Program-made: the position numbers and the translations under genes
Notes under the pieces: model-generated
Databases searched by the model: none
Seen by the model: only the letters and a program-made list of their open reading frames with translations
Told to the model about the DNA's origin: nothing
Shown here: positions 1 to 11,114 of the stretch, in pieces
Layout of the letters: each line of letters starts with the position of its first letter
How positions within the stretch are numbered: position 1 is the stretch's first letter
NCBI GenBank assembly: GCA_907163375.1
Contig: CAJQUW010012504.1
Coordinates: 124,001 to 188,000 of the forward strand
Source of the DNA: Prostheceraeus crozeri
Lineage: Eukaryota > Platyhelminthes > Polycladida > Euryleptidae
Direction of reading: 5' to 3'
DNA length: 64,000 nt

Positions 1-370
1 CTTCATCGACACGACATTTGTTCGACACGGACACTTCTTCGACACGACATTTGTTCGACACGGACACTTCTTCGACACGACATTTGTTCGACACGAACAC
101 TTCTTCGACACGACATTTGTTCGACACGGACACTTCTTCGACACGACATTTGTTCGACACGAACACTTCTTCGACACGACATTTGTTCGACACGGACACT
201 TCTTCGACACGACATTTGTTCGACACGGACACTTCTTCGACACGACATTTGTTCGACACGGACACTTCTTCGACACGACATTTGTTCGACACGAACACTT
301 CTTCGACACGGACACTTCTTCGACACGACATTTGTTCGACACGGACACTTCTTCGACACGACGTTTGTTC
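1..370. repeat. 33-bp tandem repeat
   Basis: About eleven copies of a 33-bp unit run from the window edge to about 370. Each unit is itself two related halves that both begin TTCGACACG (16 + 17 bp). Because 33 is a multiple of 3, both strands give open frames with an 11-residue period, which I read as a by-product and not a gene. Units differ mainly at one G/A position (CGGACAC or CGAACAC). The array is cut by the window start, so its full length is unknown. Confidence 0.95.
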
Positions 371-602
371 GTTATTAAGCAATTATAGTCTTTTTCTTTT
401 TCAGGTTGTGTATTATTTTAATACTTTTTGTCTTAAATTAATTTTTTTCCTTTGTAAAAAAATATAATTCTTGCATCGCATAGATTGAACTAGAAGCGTA
501 TTTGTAATTTATGATATTACCATAAAGACGAAAGATAGCCAGTACCTAAAATTCTATTCATGCAGAACTATTCATGCTAGATAAAGCATTATTCATGCAG
601 AA

Positions 603-668
603 CTTGTCGAAGAAGTGTCCGTGTCGAACAAATGTCTTGTCGAAGAAGTGTCTGTGTCGAAGAAGTGT
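603..668 (-). repeat. Inverted two-copy piece of the 33-bp repeat
   Basis: Roughly two units of the 1-370 repeat in reverse complement, separated from the main array by about 230 bp of AT-rich DNA. The two could fold together into a long stem. Confidence 0.9.
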
Positions 669-670
669 AC

Positions 671-1402
671 CAGATCCGACTGGTAGTACTTGCTCATGTG
701 TATTAAGTGGCTTTTCATATTACATGTATACAATCTACAGTCCTACTTGCATGTACTGATGTAGCCTATCTGCATGTTTCTAACTTCTGGTAATTGTTCA
801 TTTGTAATTAGAATTTTTCCACTAATTATCCTTTATAGATGAAAATAACATTGGTATTCTAGCGTTGCTTATTCTTTGCAATAGCAAAAAATGCTGCGTT
901 TGCAGTTTGAAAAGTACAAGTTACATCTATTATTTTGCATCATAATTTGAATCAAAAAGTACAAAAAAATTAGGTTATTTTAGGCATTCGACTATATAAT
1001 TCTGGTAGTAGCAGTTGGTACAGTCTTACGGTAAATCACATATAGCAAATGCCAGATCTAATTATTAATCAAAAATTTGATTCAAGAACTAATAGTATCT
1101 GATAATTAATTCTTTATAGTTCTTGTAGTATTTCACTTTTCTCGTTTTTTCATTCTATGTTAATTTTGACGTGCTAATTTTGATCCTTTTTTTAATTTAA
1201 TCTGAATTCCTTGCGTATTGTGTCTGGGATTTCAGTGCGGCAAAATTGTATAAAGAGATAATCAATCTCATACGATCCGATCCCTGTGGTTTCCGTCCCG
1301 TTCGCTCTATTTCCAAAGACATGTAGTAATCTTTGATACAGCAGTTCAATGATAAATTGTTCTTGTTTGGCAGATGTCTTGATTTCGATATGCGACAAGT
1401 TA
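671..1402. other. AT-rich DNA, no gene seen
   Basis: AT-rich sequence with short frames only. I see no splice-bounded exon, RNA gene or recognisable repeat here. Confidence 0.6.
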
Positions 1403-1410
1403 CTGCCCAC

Positions 1411-1932
1411 CACAGAATCAGACAGGTCGTCTCTTCTTCTGTTTGACTAGAAAGGAAGCATTGGAACATGTAACGTTAATGAAATGGCACAATCTGCTGA
1501 CATAATACCATAGCAATCGAACAATGAGCAGTCAGTTCAACATTAAGCACGCCAAATTGTGCGAAGTTTCAGTGATTGTTATCAACCGGATCACACAGCA
1601 AAGAGACACAGTCGATGTCAAGTTCTACAGAGAAGTTCGTGAACGTCTTTTTCATGCGCCTGCTAAATTTTTTTAAAATGATCGGAGGGCTCAGCATTAT
1701 CGAAAAACTTTTGCGCAATGATCTGAATTCTTCGAATCTGAAGGAATCGTGGCGATCGGAGCATTTTGAAGGAATTCACAGCAATCCGCAAGCGACGCAC
1801 GACTATTTTTCCTATCTCTGTTAGGTATTAAAAATTTCGTTTTGCTCACTTAGTAAGTTCCTGCATGTGCCATCTGTTTGAATCAGTTTGAACTTCTAGC
1901 AAAGTGATACGCTTAAACAATCTAATTCTGTG
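1411..1932 (-). mobile_element. hAT-like MITE, copy A
   Basis: A 522-bp non-coding element with terminal inverted repeats of 12 bp (CACAGAATCAGA at the left; CACAGAATTAGA read inwards from the right). It is flanked by an 8-bp target duplication with one mismatch, CTGCCCAC at 1403-1410 and CTGCCTAC at 1933-1940. An 8-bp duplication is the hallmark of hAT elements. Copy B at 3173-3693 is in the opposite orientation and copy C is at 16041-16456. No transposase is encoded. Confidence 0.85.
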
Positions 1933-1940
1933 CTGCCTAC

Positions 1941-2460
1941 ATTCATTCAATTTCAATCTCTCACTGACTGACTTGCTTTCTCAGGATGAATCCGTTAGTT
2001 TGTCTGGTTTAATCATCACCAGCATCATATGATCAGCTTGTGGTCTTCTTTTTCACTGGAAGTTAATTGTCCCCACGATACTGAAGCAGATGATGTATTT
2101 GAACCGATTTGATAGTGTTAGATGAAATAATCACCAGCTATCGACATCGTCAAGGATGTTGTCCGACTAATTTTCTAACAATTAACCATTGTTTAACAAA
2201 ATTTCAATGCTCTGAACTTTAATCGCTCCAGCATTGACGCTGCAGTACTTCAATCAGGCGATAATTGAATTAGTCTGATCATTCTGTCAATATTGATCAA
2301 ATCATGTCGATTTACTGTTGAGGAAAGAATTGTAACGAAATGATTGAATTCTTCACCGACGACGATTCAAGTGAAGTGAAATTTGCATCGTCTTCATGTA
2401 ACTGCTGGAGTCGTTACAGAGACTGATTGTAGCACTTCGACCTTTTCGGTTCTGTAGGCT
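1941..2460. other. Between MITE copy A and the Penelope-like 3' region, no gene seen
   Basis: AT-rich sequence with no supported coding. It may be the far 3' untranslated end of the Penelope-like remnant on the minus strand, but nothing proves this. Confidence 0.4.
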
Positions 2461-2530
2461 GATGGTGAGTGGGGGAGCCATCGAGCCAGGTAACAGGAAA
2501 AAGAGCGCAAAAACACACTTTGGTGGGCTC

Positions 2531-2600
2531 GAAAAATTTATTATAGTCAAACGAGCTTTCGGTCCACGACCTACCTCGGGTGCTAGAAAAGAATGACTGG
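2531..2600 (-). promoter_or_regulatory. Penelope-like 3' tail: hairpin, CGAAAG and AATAAA
   Basis: On the minus strand a small hairpin (GGTC-GTG-GACC) is followed directly by CGAAAGCTCG and about 15 bases later by AATAAA. It lies some 260 bp downstream of the GIY-YIG coding remnant, where the 3' untranslated region would be. Similar hairpin-GAAA-AATAAA-type tails occur at 50330, 54862 and 59113 in this window. Confidence 0.45.
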
Positions 2601-2851
2601 CCATGCATTTACAGTGCTAAAATGAGTGACATGAAATCTATAGTTGTCAACCAATGATATCTCTATGCACACATGTACAGACAGCTTTGACACAAGGTGA
2701 TTGCAAACAATAAAACTAAATAATGAAGATATGATAAGACATGCGTATGTACAAAAATGATAAATGCATCAAAAGATAAGGAAAGGAAAATTATAATACT
2801 GATTAGTGAAATATAAGAAAACAGGAAACATAAGACAAATGTACATGAATA

Positions 2852-3145
2852 TTATACATCAAGCTCATGACCAATGCAACCATTCATTGTCTGATTGCGT
2901 CTTATACATGTATGTATGGCTTCGACAGATTTTCTAACATTAGGATGCTTCAAATTTGATGCGATGATCTTCCAAGATAGCGGCAACTGTGTATGAACAT
3001 TTTTGGGGTCGATGGCATGGCGTCTTAAATGTTCAAAAACTGCATAATTCTCATCAGACAAGTGACTGAGTAATCTGGAACCCATTGTTCGACAAGTTTC
3101 GCCTATATATATTTCTTGACACAATGTACAACGAATTTGATACAC
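2852..3145 (-). pseudogene. Penelope-like element, GIY-YIG endonuclease remnant
   Basis: The minus strand encodes a GIY-YIG nuclease-type segment: YQIRC, then the CQEIYIGETCR core, then a serine/leucine-histidine turn (LLSHL), as in the C-terminal endonuclease of Penelope-like retroelements, where it makes the target nick. MITE copy B inserted just upstream at 3173, separating this piece from the rest of the element. I treat it as a fossil; only the endonuclease part and a probable 3' untranslated region are visible. Confidence 0.75.
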
Positions 3146-3172
3146 AACAAACTAGGCTGATAGTATTTGGAT

Positions 3173-3693
3173 CACAGAATAAGATTGTTTAAGCGTGTCA
3201 CTTTGCTAGAAGTTCAAACTGATTCAAAACAATGGCACATGCAGGAACATAATAAGTGAGCAAAACGAAATTTTTAATACCTTGCAGAGATGGGAAAATA
3301 GTCGTGCGTCGCTTGCGGATTGTTGTGGATTCCTTCAAAATGCTCCGATCGCCACGATTCCTTCAGATTCGAAGAATTCAGATCATTGCACAAAAGTTTT
3401 CTCGATAATGTTGGGCCATCCGATCATTATTAAAAAATTTAACAGGCTCACGAAAAAACGTTCACAAACTTCTCTGTAGAACTTGACATCGGCTGTGTCA
3501 CTTTGCTGTGTGATCCGGTTGATAACAGTCACTGAAACTTTGCACAATTTGGCGTGTTTAATGTTGAACTGGCTGCTCATTGTTCGATTGCTATGGTATT
3601 ATGTCAGCAGATTGTGCCACTTCATTAACGCTACATGTTCCAATGTTTCCTTTCTAGTCAAACAGAAGAAGAGACGACCTGTCTAATTCTGTG
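3173..3693 (+). mobile_element. hAT-like MITE, copy B
   Basis: A 521-bp copy of the same element as 1411-1932, in the opposite orientation. Terminal inverted repeats CACAGAATAAGA and CACAGAATTAGA. The 8-bp target duplication is ATTTGGAT at 3165-3172 and GTTTGGAT at 3694-3701 (7 of 8). A and B each have their own duplication, so they are independent insertions rather than one large palindrome, although together they form an inverted repeat of about 520 bp arms around 1.2 kb. Confidence 0.87.
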
Positions 3694-3959
3694 GTTTGGA
3701 TACTTTCAAACATCCTCGATGCAAGTATCATCATAGAGTCAAAAAGGAATTTATCTGCGCTAATTATTATAAATCCACTTAATCAAGAAGCTTAAAGAAT
3801 TCCGAAAGAGTGACCGAAATTGGCGTTCTATGTATTGTATGGTTAGTAAAGACGCCACTAGAGATAGTTCGATCTGAATATGACACAATGCCATTCTTAC
3901 GAACAGCAGCATTTCCTTCCGAAGTCTACGTGTTTCAACGTGTGTGTGTGTGTGAAGTG

Positions 3960-4330
3960 TGATGATTTATGCCAGTCGGACGTGGCCAATCACGATGGAG
4001 GACCTCAATCGTTTGAGCCACATTGACTTGTTCTACACGGCTAGCTGATCGGGTTCCTACTGAGGATCTCAGAGGACGGCTTGGCATCTATTGGAAGTTG
4101 TCATTCGATGGGGAAGACTCCGCTGGTATGGTCATGTGCAAAGAATGCAAGAGGACTCCTGGCCAAAGAAAGTGGTGAATCTGTAGGTAGAAGGACGCAA
4201 GCCAAGGGGACGACCGAAGTGAGTGTGTTCGACGACATGCGAGCCGACTTCAAGGCGTTGAACCTCGGGCGTATTGACGTTTAAGATCGGAACACGTTGA
4301 GAGCCGCCACCAGACCGGACCGACGCTTAT
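3960..4330 (+). pseudogene. LINE reverse transcriptase C-terminal remnant, copy 1
   Basis: Plus-strand reading recovers, across frames, the typical end of a non-LTR reverse transcriptase ORF: a TWPITMEDLNRL stretch, then RWGRLRWYGHVQRM, then SWPKKVVNL, GRKPRGRPK and NLGRIDV. This W-GH-RM / GRPKK layout is the conserved tail downstream of the RT domain in several LINE clades. The frame is broken by stops and at least one shift, so it is dead. A second copy of the same family is at 21925-22150. The clade cannot be fixed from this piece. Confidence 0.7.
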
Positions 4331-6380
4331 CCACGGTTCCGACGATTCTGCTCGCAAAATCCATGATGTAATGCTATTGTGTGCTGCTCTCAAGAAGTCT
4401 ATGGGTACTACAATTCTTGATTACTGTTAGAATCAGATAATGGAGAGATGAAGAAACATTTGATTGAATTTTTATTGAAGTTCATGAAAGTTTACAATCC
4501 AAATATATTTGAAATTCGGATTTCTGTCTAAAACTGATTTGAAATATCCATTCATAAATGGATTCTCAAGCTGGAGCATAGAAGTGGATAATAGTACACT
4601 AGAATGGAAGTTTGATATCTTGCCTATGTACAATGATGGCACATGGAAAAATCTATGGTTTGTAGATCAGATTCGATCTAAAACATCGTATAATAGTGAA
4701 GCTATTTGCCAAGTTGATTGTGGAAGTTGTTGACAGCAAATTACAGGATCTTCATGAAGAGAATTGCAAGTGAGATGGCGGCATTGTTTCATGTGAAATA
4801 GCCTACTATTCCATGGATTATATAGTGTTGTCTACTTGTAGCAGTCACTGACAACAATTTTCCAATTTTCAACATTGGAATGCGAATTAAAAATTGGTTC
4901 ACAAAGTCATAATTGAAAGTGGTCGGTGTGCTGTTTGTAAGAACATCTCAAGAATTCACAGATAGAAAGTCTAATTATTGGATAATTTCTTCTTCAAGCG
5001 GCTAAGAAACCTGGCGCTTCTCTGGAATAAACACATTGAAAGTTTCTTTACCTACAATCATTTCTCAAATAAATGAAATGTCGCTGGAACTTTTCAATTA
5101 ATCATTGAATGACACATGTGATATTTTGGAAGCTGATATTCGAATGCATGTAGAGATTTTGAAAATTATTCAAATTTAGTGAACAGGGGAACCCTTTGAA
5201 GTAAAATGAATACTCTAAGATTTCTTGGCCTCTGATTTCAAGCTGGACTTATGCATGTTCTGTAAATCGACATTACAAGTTGCATAAGAGTCTGATTCTA
5301 CTATTGATAGATGATCGGAGTGATATTTCAAAATGATGAACGTACAGAAAGTTTAAAAGGATTTCCTTCTTTGTCATCCTGTCGCCGCAGCATTTTGTAA
5401 ATTCACTATTGCTTTTGTGTACATGGTCTTTGGACAAGGGCCAACAATGCAGATCAAGAATTGGCCTGATAAATGTAAATGCCAACCAGAAAAAAATGGA
5501 AACCAGCTCGCACAATTTGCATTCTGCCCCAACTAAGTTCCCCCGGCGTGTGCCATAATTTTCATGCAATTTCCATTCTAGGACTTTCTATGGTATTGTT
5601 AATTTCTATGAGCTGGAGTGATGGACGACGGTTCATAGCTATCTGGTACGGTGAGAATTGTGTGTGAAATTGGCGGGCATATTATGGTGCATTATATATC
5701 CTCCAATGCCGGCTAATAATGCATTTCAAACTCATTTCAATCATTTCTATGACTTCCAAAGCCATCGAGAGTGAAGTACAATACCTATTATTCAATCTTC
5801 TACATTTTGATATCTATGCCTTTTTGTTGGACTGGTAACTTTCACACTGATATCTCTTTTGCTTTTGCAAGCATTCTGTTGATTTTCACCTCAATTTCAT
5901 TGTTCGTGCTTCCTCTCGATTCTTGAATTTTTCTCAGAATTGATATTTGCAGGAAAATCCAATCACACGCTCAACTGTTCCTCCATTTCGACATCGCAAT
6001 AACCAATAATTGTCTTTGTTAAGAAATACAATCAGACTCAAGATTTATGCCATGATTTGTCATAATTCACAATCTTACACTACCGCAGAAGTCTGAGAGC
6101 GGAACTAGTGATCACGTTGAAATTCTGAAACCTATTCACTCAGATTATAATGATGACAAATGTCCTACCGCGTTTTAAATCTTTCAAGGGGAGCATGGAG
6201 CCAGAATTAATTCAACAAAGTTCACTACTGCATCCATTAGATAGCAAATCCATCCATAGTTTGTTTAACTCTTGCATGAGAGGGAAAATGTTGGTAGCTA
6301 AGAGATTAAAATGTACATCATGAAAACCTCTGTCACATTAAAGGTGCAAAATTCAAAAAGTGAACTTGAAATGTCATCTA
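4331..6380. other. 2 kb with no gene seen
   Basis: Short frames only, in AT-rich DNA. I see no exon-like segment with splice sites, no RNA gene and no clear repeat. Confidence 0.55.
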
Positions 6381-7231
6381 ACGGCCTCCGATGCAGCTGT
6401 CAGTTGGTGTCCACCTCCTCGTGACCCTGAGTCCTTCCTGACGACCTCCGTTGCAGCTGTCGGTTGGTGTCCACCTCCTCGTGACCCTGAGTCCTTCCTG
6501 ACGACCTCCGATGCAGCTGTCGGTTTGGTGTCCACCTCCTCGAGACCCTGAGTCCTTCCTGACGACCTCCGATGCAGCTGTCGGTTTGGTGTCCACCTCC
6601 TCGAGACCCTGAGTCCTTCCTGACGACGTCCGATGCAGCTGTCGGTTGGTGTCCACCTCCTCGAGACCCTGAGTCCTTCCTGACAACCTCCGATGCAGCT
6701 GTCGGTTGGGCTCCACCTCCTCGTGACCCTGAGTCCTTCCTGACGACCTCCGACGCAGCTGTCTGTTGATCTCCACCTCCTCGTGACCCTGAGTCCTTCC
6801 TGACGTCCTCCGATGCAGCTGTCGGTTGGTCTCCAGCTGTCCGTGACCCTGAGTCCTTCCTGACGTCCTCCGATGCAGCTGTCAGTTGGTGTCCACCTCC
6901 TCGTGACCTTGAGTCCTTCGTGGCCACCTCCGTTGCAGCTGTCAGTTGGTGTCCACCTCCTCGTGACCCTGAGTCCTTCCTGACAACCTCCGATGCAGCT
7001 GTCGGTTGGGCTCCACCTCCTCGTGACCCTGAGTCCTTCCTGACAACCTCCGATGCAGCTGTCGGTTGGTCTCCACCTCCTCGTGACCCTGAGTCCTTCC
7101 TGACAACCTCCGATGCAGCTGTCAGTTGGTCTCCACCTCCTCGTGACCCTGAGTCCTTCCTGACGACGTCCGATGCAGCTGTCGGTTGGTCTCCAGCTGT
7201 CCGTGACCCTGAGTCCTTCCTGACAACCTCC
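6381..7231. repeat. 60-bp minisatellite
   Basis: About 14 copies of a 60-bp unit containing ATGCAGCTGTC, GTGTCCACCTCCTCG and GACCCTGAGTCCTTCC. Sixty is divisible by three, so a 289-codon minus-strand frame with a 20-residue period appears, plus shorter plus-strand ones. I see no reason to call it a gene: every stop-free frame is explained by the unit. Two units near 6830 and 7190 share a CCAGCTGTCCG variant 360 bp (six units) apart, suggesting block duplication. Confidence 0.93.
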
Positions 7232-8221
7232 TATTTCAGTCATTTTCGGACGTTGTCAATTTCGTCCTTCAGATTAATGTTCTCTAAATGTTTGCATTAA
7301 TGATTAGTGATCGCTAACGTACATTGATGAATAGGTCTGCCAATCCAAGTTAGATCGCATTGTATACCGCTCGAATTCTTTGGGCGATTAACAGCTATTA
7401 TGTTTCCGATTGACGACAAGTTTCTTCAATTGATTCTGATCTGATGATGCCACAAAAGGATAAATCAGCAATGAAAGTGGAATTTCTATTTCAGAAATGG
7501 CAGTTGAGGCGAAACCTACTTGATAATATTTTTAAATTTATCTATGATATGACTTGATAAAATATGAAACAGAATAATTTAGAAGAAGCTTTTGGTTTTT
7601 GGCCTCGTTACCTGCAGAAACTCGTGCTAGCGGCTGGAATTCATGCACATTGCACATTTAGTGAGCTTATCTGGGCTTTGATGAAAAAAATGACATGAGA
7701 GCCCGCTGAATCGGAGTGTAAATGCGATAATCCGCGGACAAATGAATAGGAAGGTCTCGTCTTTGTATTATTTCAATATCTAAGGAAAGTGAGATCTCTC
7801 GACAGAACCGCTCGTTGTGCATAGTTCTGTTTCTCACCAACAGATGAAACAATGGCAGAATTTGATTTTCAGACGTGCATTTGACTGGCTTGCGAGGCAG
7901 ACTCGCTCTGATGATTTGGCAATACATCATTCAATGCCATTCCAACTCTCTTCTAAAACTTGTCAATGTACGTGTAGCTGTTGGCATCGTCTCTTTCTGC
8001 AGTTCATGACTTGAAACTGTCATTTCATCAAAATTATGAGACAACAATCTTATTCAAATGTCAATTTTATGCACGACTTCAGATAGAAAGCGTTCGCTTC
8101 AAAGCTGATAGAGACAAAAGGCGTGATTGATCTAATGAGACAGTTTTTAAGCAATACATCCTGTTGATTTTCTTTTCAAGACTTCTAGAGTGAAATTTCT
8201 ATGAGCACAGGGTTCTCATAG
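7232..8221. other. 1 kb with no gene seen
   Basis: AT-rich DNA with short frames on both strands that show no family motifs. Confidence 0.55.
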
Positions 8222-8320
8222 TGGTCTGCGTGGCACAGTGGCTAAGTGCTTGGCCTAGCGATCCTCTGGTCCAGAGAGAGCCCCGATAGTGTCATTGGAA
8301 GTTCTTTTCAACAAGATTTT
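8222..8320 (+). mobile_element. tRNA-derived SINE head, copy 1
   Basis: The sequence GCGTGGCACAGTGGCTAAG contains a perfect RNA polymerase III A box (TGGCACAGTGG, 8231-8241). About 40 bases later the segment CCAGAGAGAGCCCCGATAG aligns with a B-box position that is better kept in copy 2. Copies in the other orientation lie at 20740-20835 and 48745-48880. The 3' end of the element was not delimited. Confidence 0.6.
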
Positions 8321-8559
8321 TCTGCAGCATCGGAGTGTTTCTGCAGAATTTTGACAACAGTCTCTTTTCTGCCAGTATCCAAGCTTCTCATCATTTTATC
8401 ATGTCTCATCACCAAGTACTTACTTGCAAAAAAATTGCCAGTAATAATTTTCAAATGATTTTATATAGAAAAACATCTTGCAAAAAAACTTACACAATAG
8501 TCGTCTTCGTCTGAAAAATCAATATCGAAGTCCTTCAGACTCCCTTCATTACCCTTGTT

Positions 8560-8935
8560 GTCTTCATATTCTCACTAAGATCTTAACAATCTTACTAAGA
8601 TTTTCATGCGCCTTTTGCGAACTAAACTCTTAGTTGGTTATCCATGTTCTTACCGAGATATATGCATTCGTGTCCATATTTATATCCTTTCTAAGATTCC
8701 ATACTCTTACCTAGATATCTACATTCTTGCTTGGCGTAGATATCTTTCTGCTAAGATATCCATATTCTTACTTAGACATCCACATTCGCACCTATATGAT
8801 TTTGTATGATTTTGACAAAAGTTTAGTTTTCGGTATTTGATTGATCTTTTTAATCTTACTAAGTTCATATTTTTCTTACTAAGTCTTTCTTATTCTCACT
8901 AAGTCTTTCATATTCTCACTGACATCTTGACAAGT
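8560..8935. repeat. Degenerate short tandem repeat
   Basis: Loosely repeated phrases such as CTTACTAAG, TAGATATC and CATATTCTTAC recur every 20 to 30 bases across about 370 bp. The period is too worn to state exactly. Confidence 0.6.
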
Positions 8936-9970
8936 TCCTGCAAGTTGCCCTCAGTACAGAAATTGCTCTGTGGAAGCCACACACAGCAAGACACAGCAAT
9001 CAAGCGCACTGCGGTCACTCCTCTTGCTGTAATGACTCGCATCATTGCGTGCAGCAGGCAGGATCGGCCAACACGCTACGTTGCGTCAGCAATCATTACG
9101 TTGTAGCCATCTCTTAGAGATAATCATCACCCATTGTCTCTTTGAAGCTCATTAATAAAATGGCTGGATTCAACTTTGGGTCCATCTTCTCCAGCAAGTC
9201 AACGGTTAGATATCTGAAAAGCTTTTGTGTGGCTGATTGCAAGTTAATCAAATCCAGCCAGCTGAATAATCAATTTATCAAATCTAAACGGAGCAGAATC
9301 GGAGAAGTAACGTGTCAGAGCAGCTGTCGTAGATGTGATGGTCGTTAAACAATCAAAACGTCAATGACAGGCTAATTGCATGGTCACAAGTCCCAGGACA
9401 ATGTGGTTCTATAGAAAGGATACTCATTGTGGTATTGTGCTAGACAAACGTTCTTGGGATCAAAAACACATTCAAGTACACGTCAAGGATAGATGTTCTA
9501 CCAATGAATTGTATACTTCAACATCAGTTCGGCTTTGCATAATTTAAAGCAAAATAATTATCCTGAAACTTATTGAGAGACCTACTACAGAAACAAAAGA
9601 AAAAGGAAATCAATGTTTCTTCTTTCTCGATTTTATAGATGATAGCTCGCTAAGAAAATTAAGAAAACATCCTGATAAATACAAAATGCCAGTGAAAATC
9701 ATTCCTAAACGTGGCAAGCCATTAAATACTTCTCCAGTTTTATTCAGTAAAAATAGAAATGACTGTGCTTGCAATATTTGTTTTTAACTCTCTGAACTTT
9801 ATTGGCTTAAATAAACCCGAGGAGTAAGCAATGTTTTTTGCCTCAAAACCGAAAAATGTAGATTCATGTTTCAAGGCGCTTTATTGTAAGTTATTTTATT
9901 TGACTCCGATCGTCAAATGTAGATATTCTGTCTTTTTATTTTGTTTTATTTATTGTTCATTCAATCGAAA
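8936..9970. other. No gene assigned; one possible decayed frame
   Basis: Mostly AT-rich. Around 9600-9785 a plus-strand frame is unusually lysine-rich and ends in a CACNIC pattern; this could be a decayed retroelement fragment, but I do not recognise it. Nothing else is supported. Confidence 0.35.
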
Positions 9971-10949
9971 TACAGGTTTTTGCGTTTAATAGAGGCAGTT
10001 GTGCATTACAGAGTGGCATAATGCGTAACTTAACGGCTTTAATCACAAATTAATGAAATCGGTCCATTTGTTAACGACAAATACTGTTGAACACTCCGTC
10101 AATTTCAAATTTAACGACTTATTCACTAAACAGTAGCATTTGTCAGTTATAACGGCGGTTCATCTAAATACTACGTCATTTTGCAAAACTCAATATATCC
10201 AAGACAGTTTTTATTCAAATTATGCATGTGATTATGTCACATCATTATGCATGGTCATCACTTATGTCCTGCATCTGAATGCATGCGGTGAGGATGCGTC
10301 TTGTTCGCCGATGGGCAGCACTACAAGCAGCTGGAGTTATTTCCACCAAATTTTGCTCAGCAAGCCGAGTAAGAGTTGCCAGTTGCTCTTGATATGGCTG
10401 GCGAAGTAACTGTTCCCTCACCTCCAATTGGCGTCGTAGACCGCCTTCCAAATGCTGAAACATTTTCTCCTGCGTTTAGGAAAGGTGAATAGGGTGGTAG
10501 ATATTGTAAATCAGCGTTGGCATGTTGATCGCTGACGTCCGTGGCACGGCGATGACAGGGTGCATTGTCAAGGAAAAGGACAGCCTCTTCATCTTTTCTC
10601 TCTTTCAAGAATCATCTTTAGGTGATTCTCTTTTTATCCAGCAACGGTATCATTCTTCTTCGTCTCATTTTTCCAACTGTGCGCGCTCACAGCGCCGGCT
10701 GTCCTTAAATACTGCATCATGTCGCAACGTTTTGAAATTGCCGATCAACACTCACTTTATTGCCATTCAGTTTTGCAAGCGCCAGTAAAGCAATGGGCCT
10801 ATGTCGTAATAAAGTACAAAAGGACGGAATGTTTTGTTTGTGCCGTTAGTCTCTATTGTTATGCCGTTAATCATTGCATATTGACGATATTCTATGCAAA
10901 ATGACGTAATCAATTGAGGAAACGCAGTTATTTCCTGCAAAAACCTGTA
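9971..10949 (-). mobile_element. Tc1/mariner-like DNA transposon, internally deleted
   Basis: Bounded by TACAGGTTTTTGC at 9971 and GCAAAAACCTGTA ending at 10949, giving inverted ends with TA duplications on both sides, as expected of the Tc1/mariner group. Inside, on the minus strand, lies the C-terminal part of a DDE transposase (next entry). At 979 bp it is shorter than full elements and the N-terminal DNA-binding half is absent. Confidence 0.75.
10245..10608 (-). pseudogene. DDE transposase C-terminal fragment (IS630/Tc1/mariner type)
   Basis: Minus strand. The segment LFLDNAPCHRR carries the second catalytic aspartate, and 33 residues later YLPPYSPFLNAGE supplies the glutamate. This LDNAPCH ... 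PPYSPxLN layout is characteristic of the IS630-Tc1-mariner superfamily, which cuts and pastes DNA at TA sites. The reading continues after a one-base frameshift as FQHLEGGLRRQLEVREQLL, so the protein is broken. The first catalytic aspartate and the helix-turn-helix half are missing, matching an internal deletion. Confidence 0.75.
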
Positions 10950-11114
10950 GAACAATGTTCGAAAATAGCGAAGAATCGCTTTATCGAGGGAACATATTAT
11001 AAAAACCCATCAAGTTCTTCCTTGAAAACAGTCACAGATTATTGAAGACGTAGTTGGTCCCGACTTCGTAAATCGTTAAATATCTTGGGATTTCATACTA
11101 TAGTTATTTCTCTC

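Noticed and set aside
6374-7243. 289-codon minus-strand frame with a 20-residue repeat
   Set aside because: Unit length of 60 explains it; no signal peptide, splice context or conserved motif supports a gene.
8231-8300. Intact tRNA gene
   Set aside because: A-box and B-box remnants are there, but no cloverleaf arms or anticodon stem can be made.
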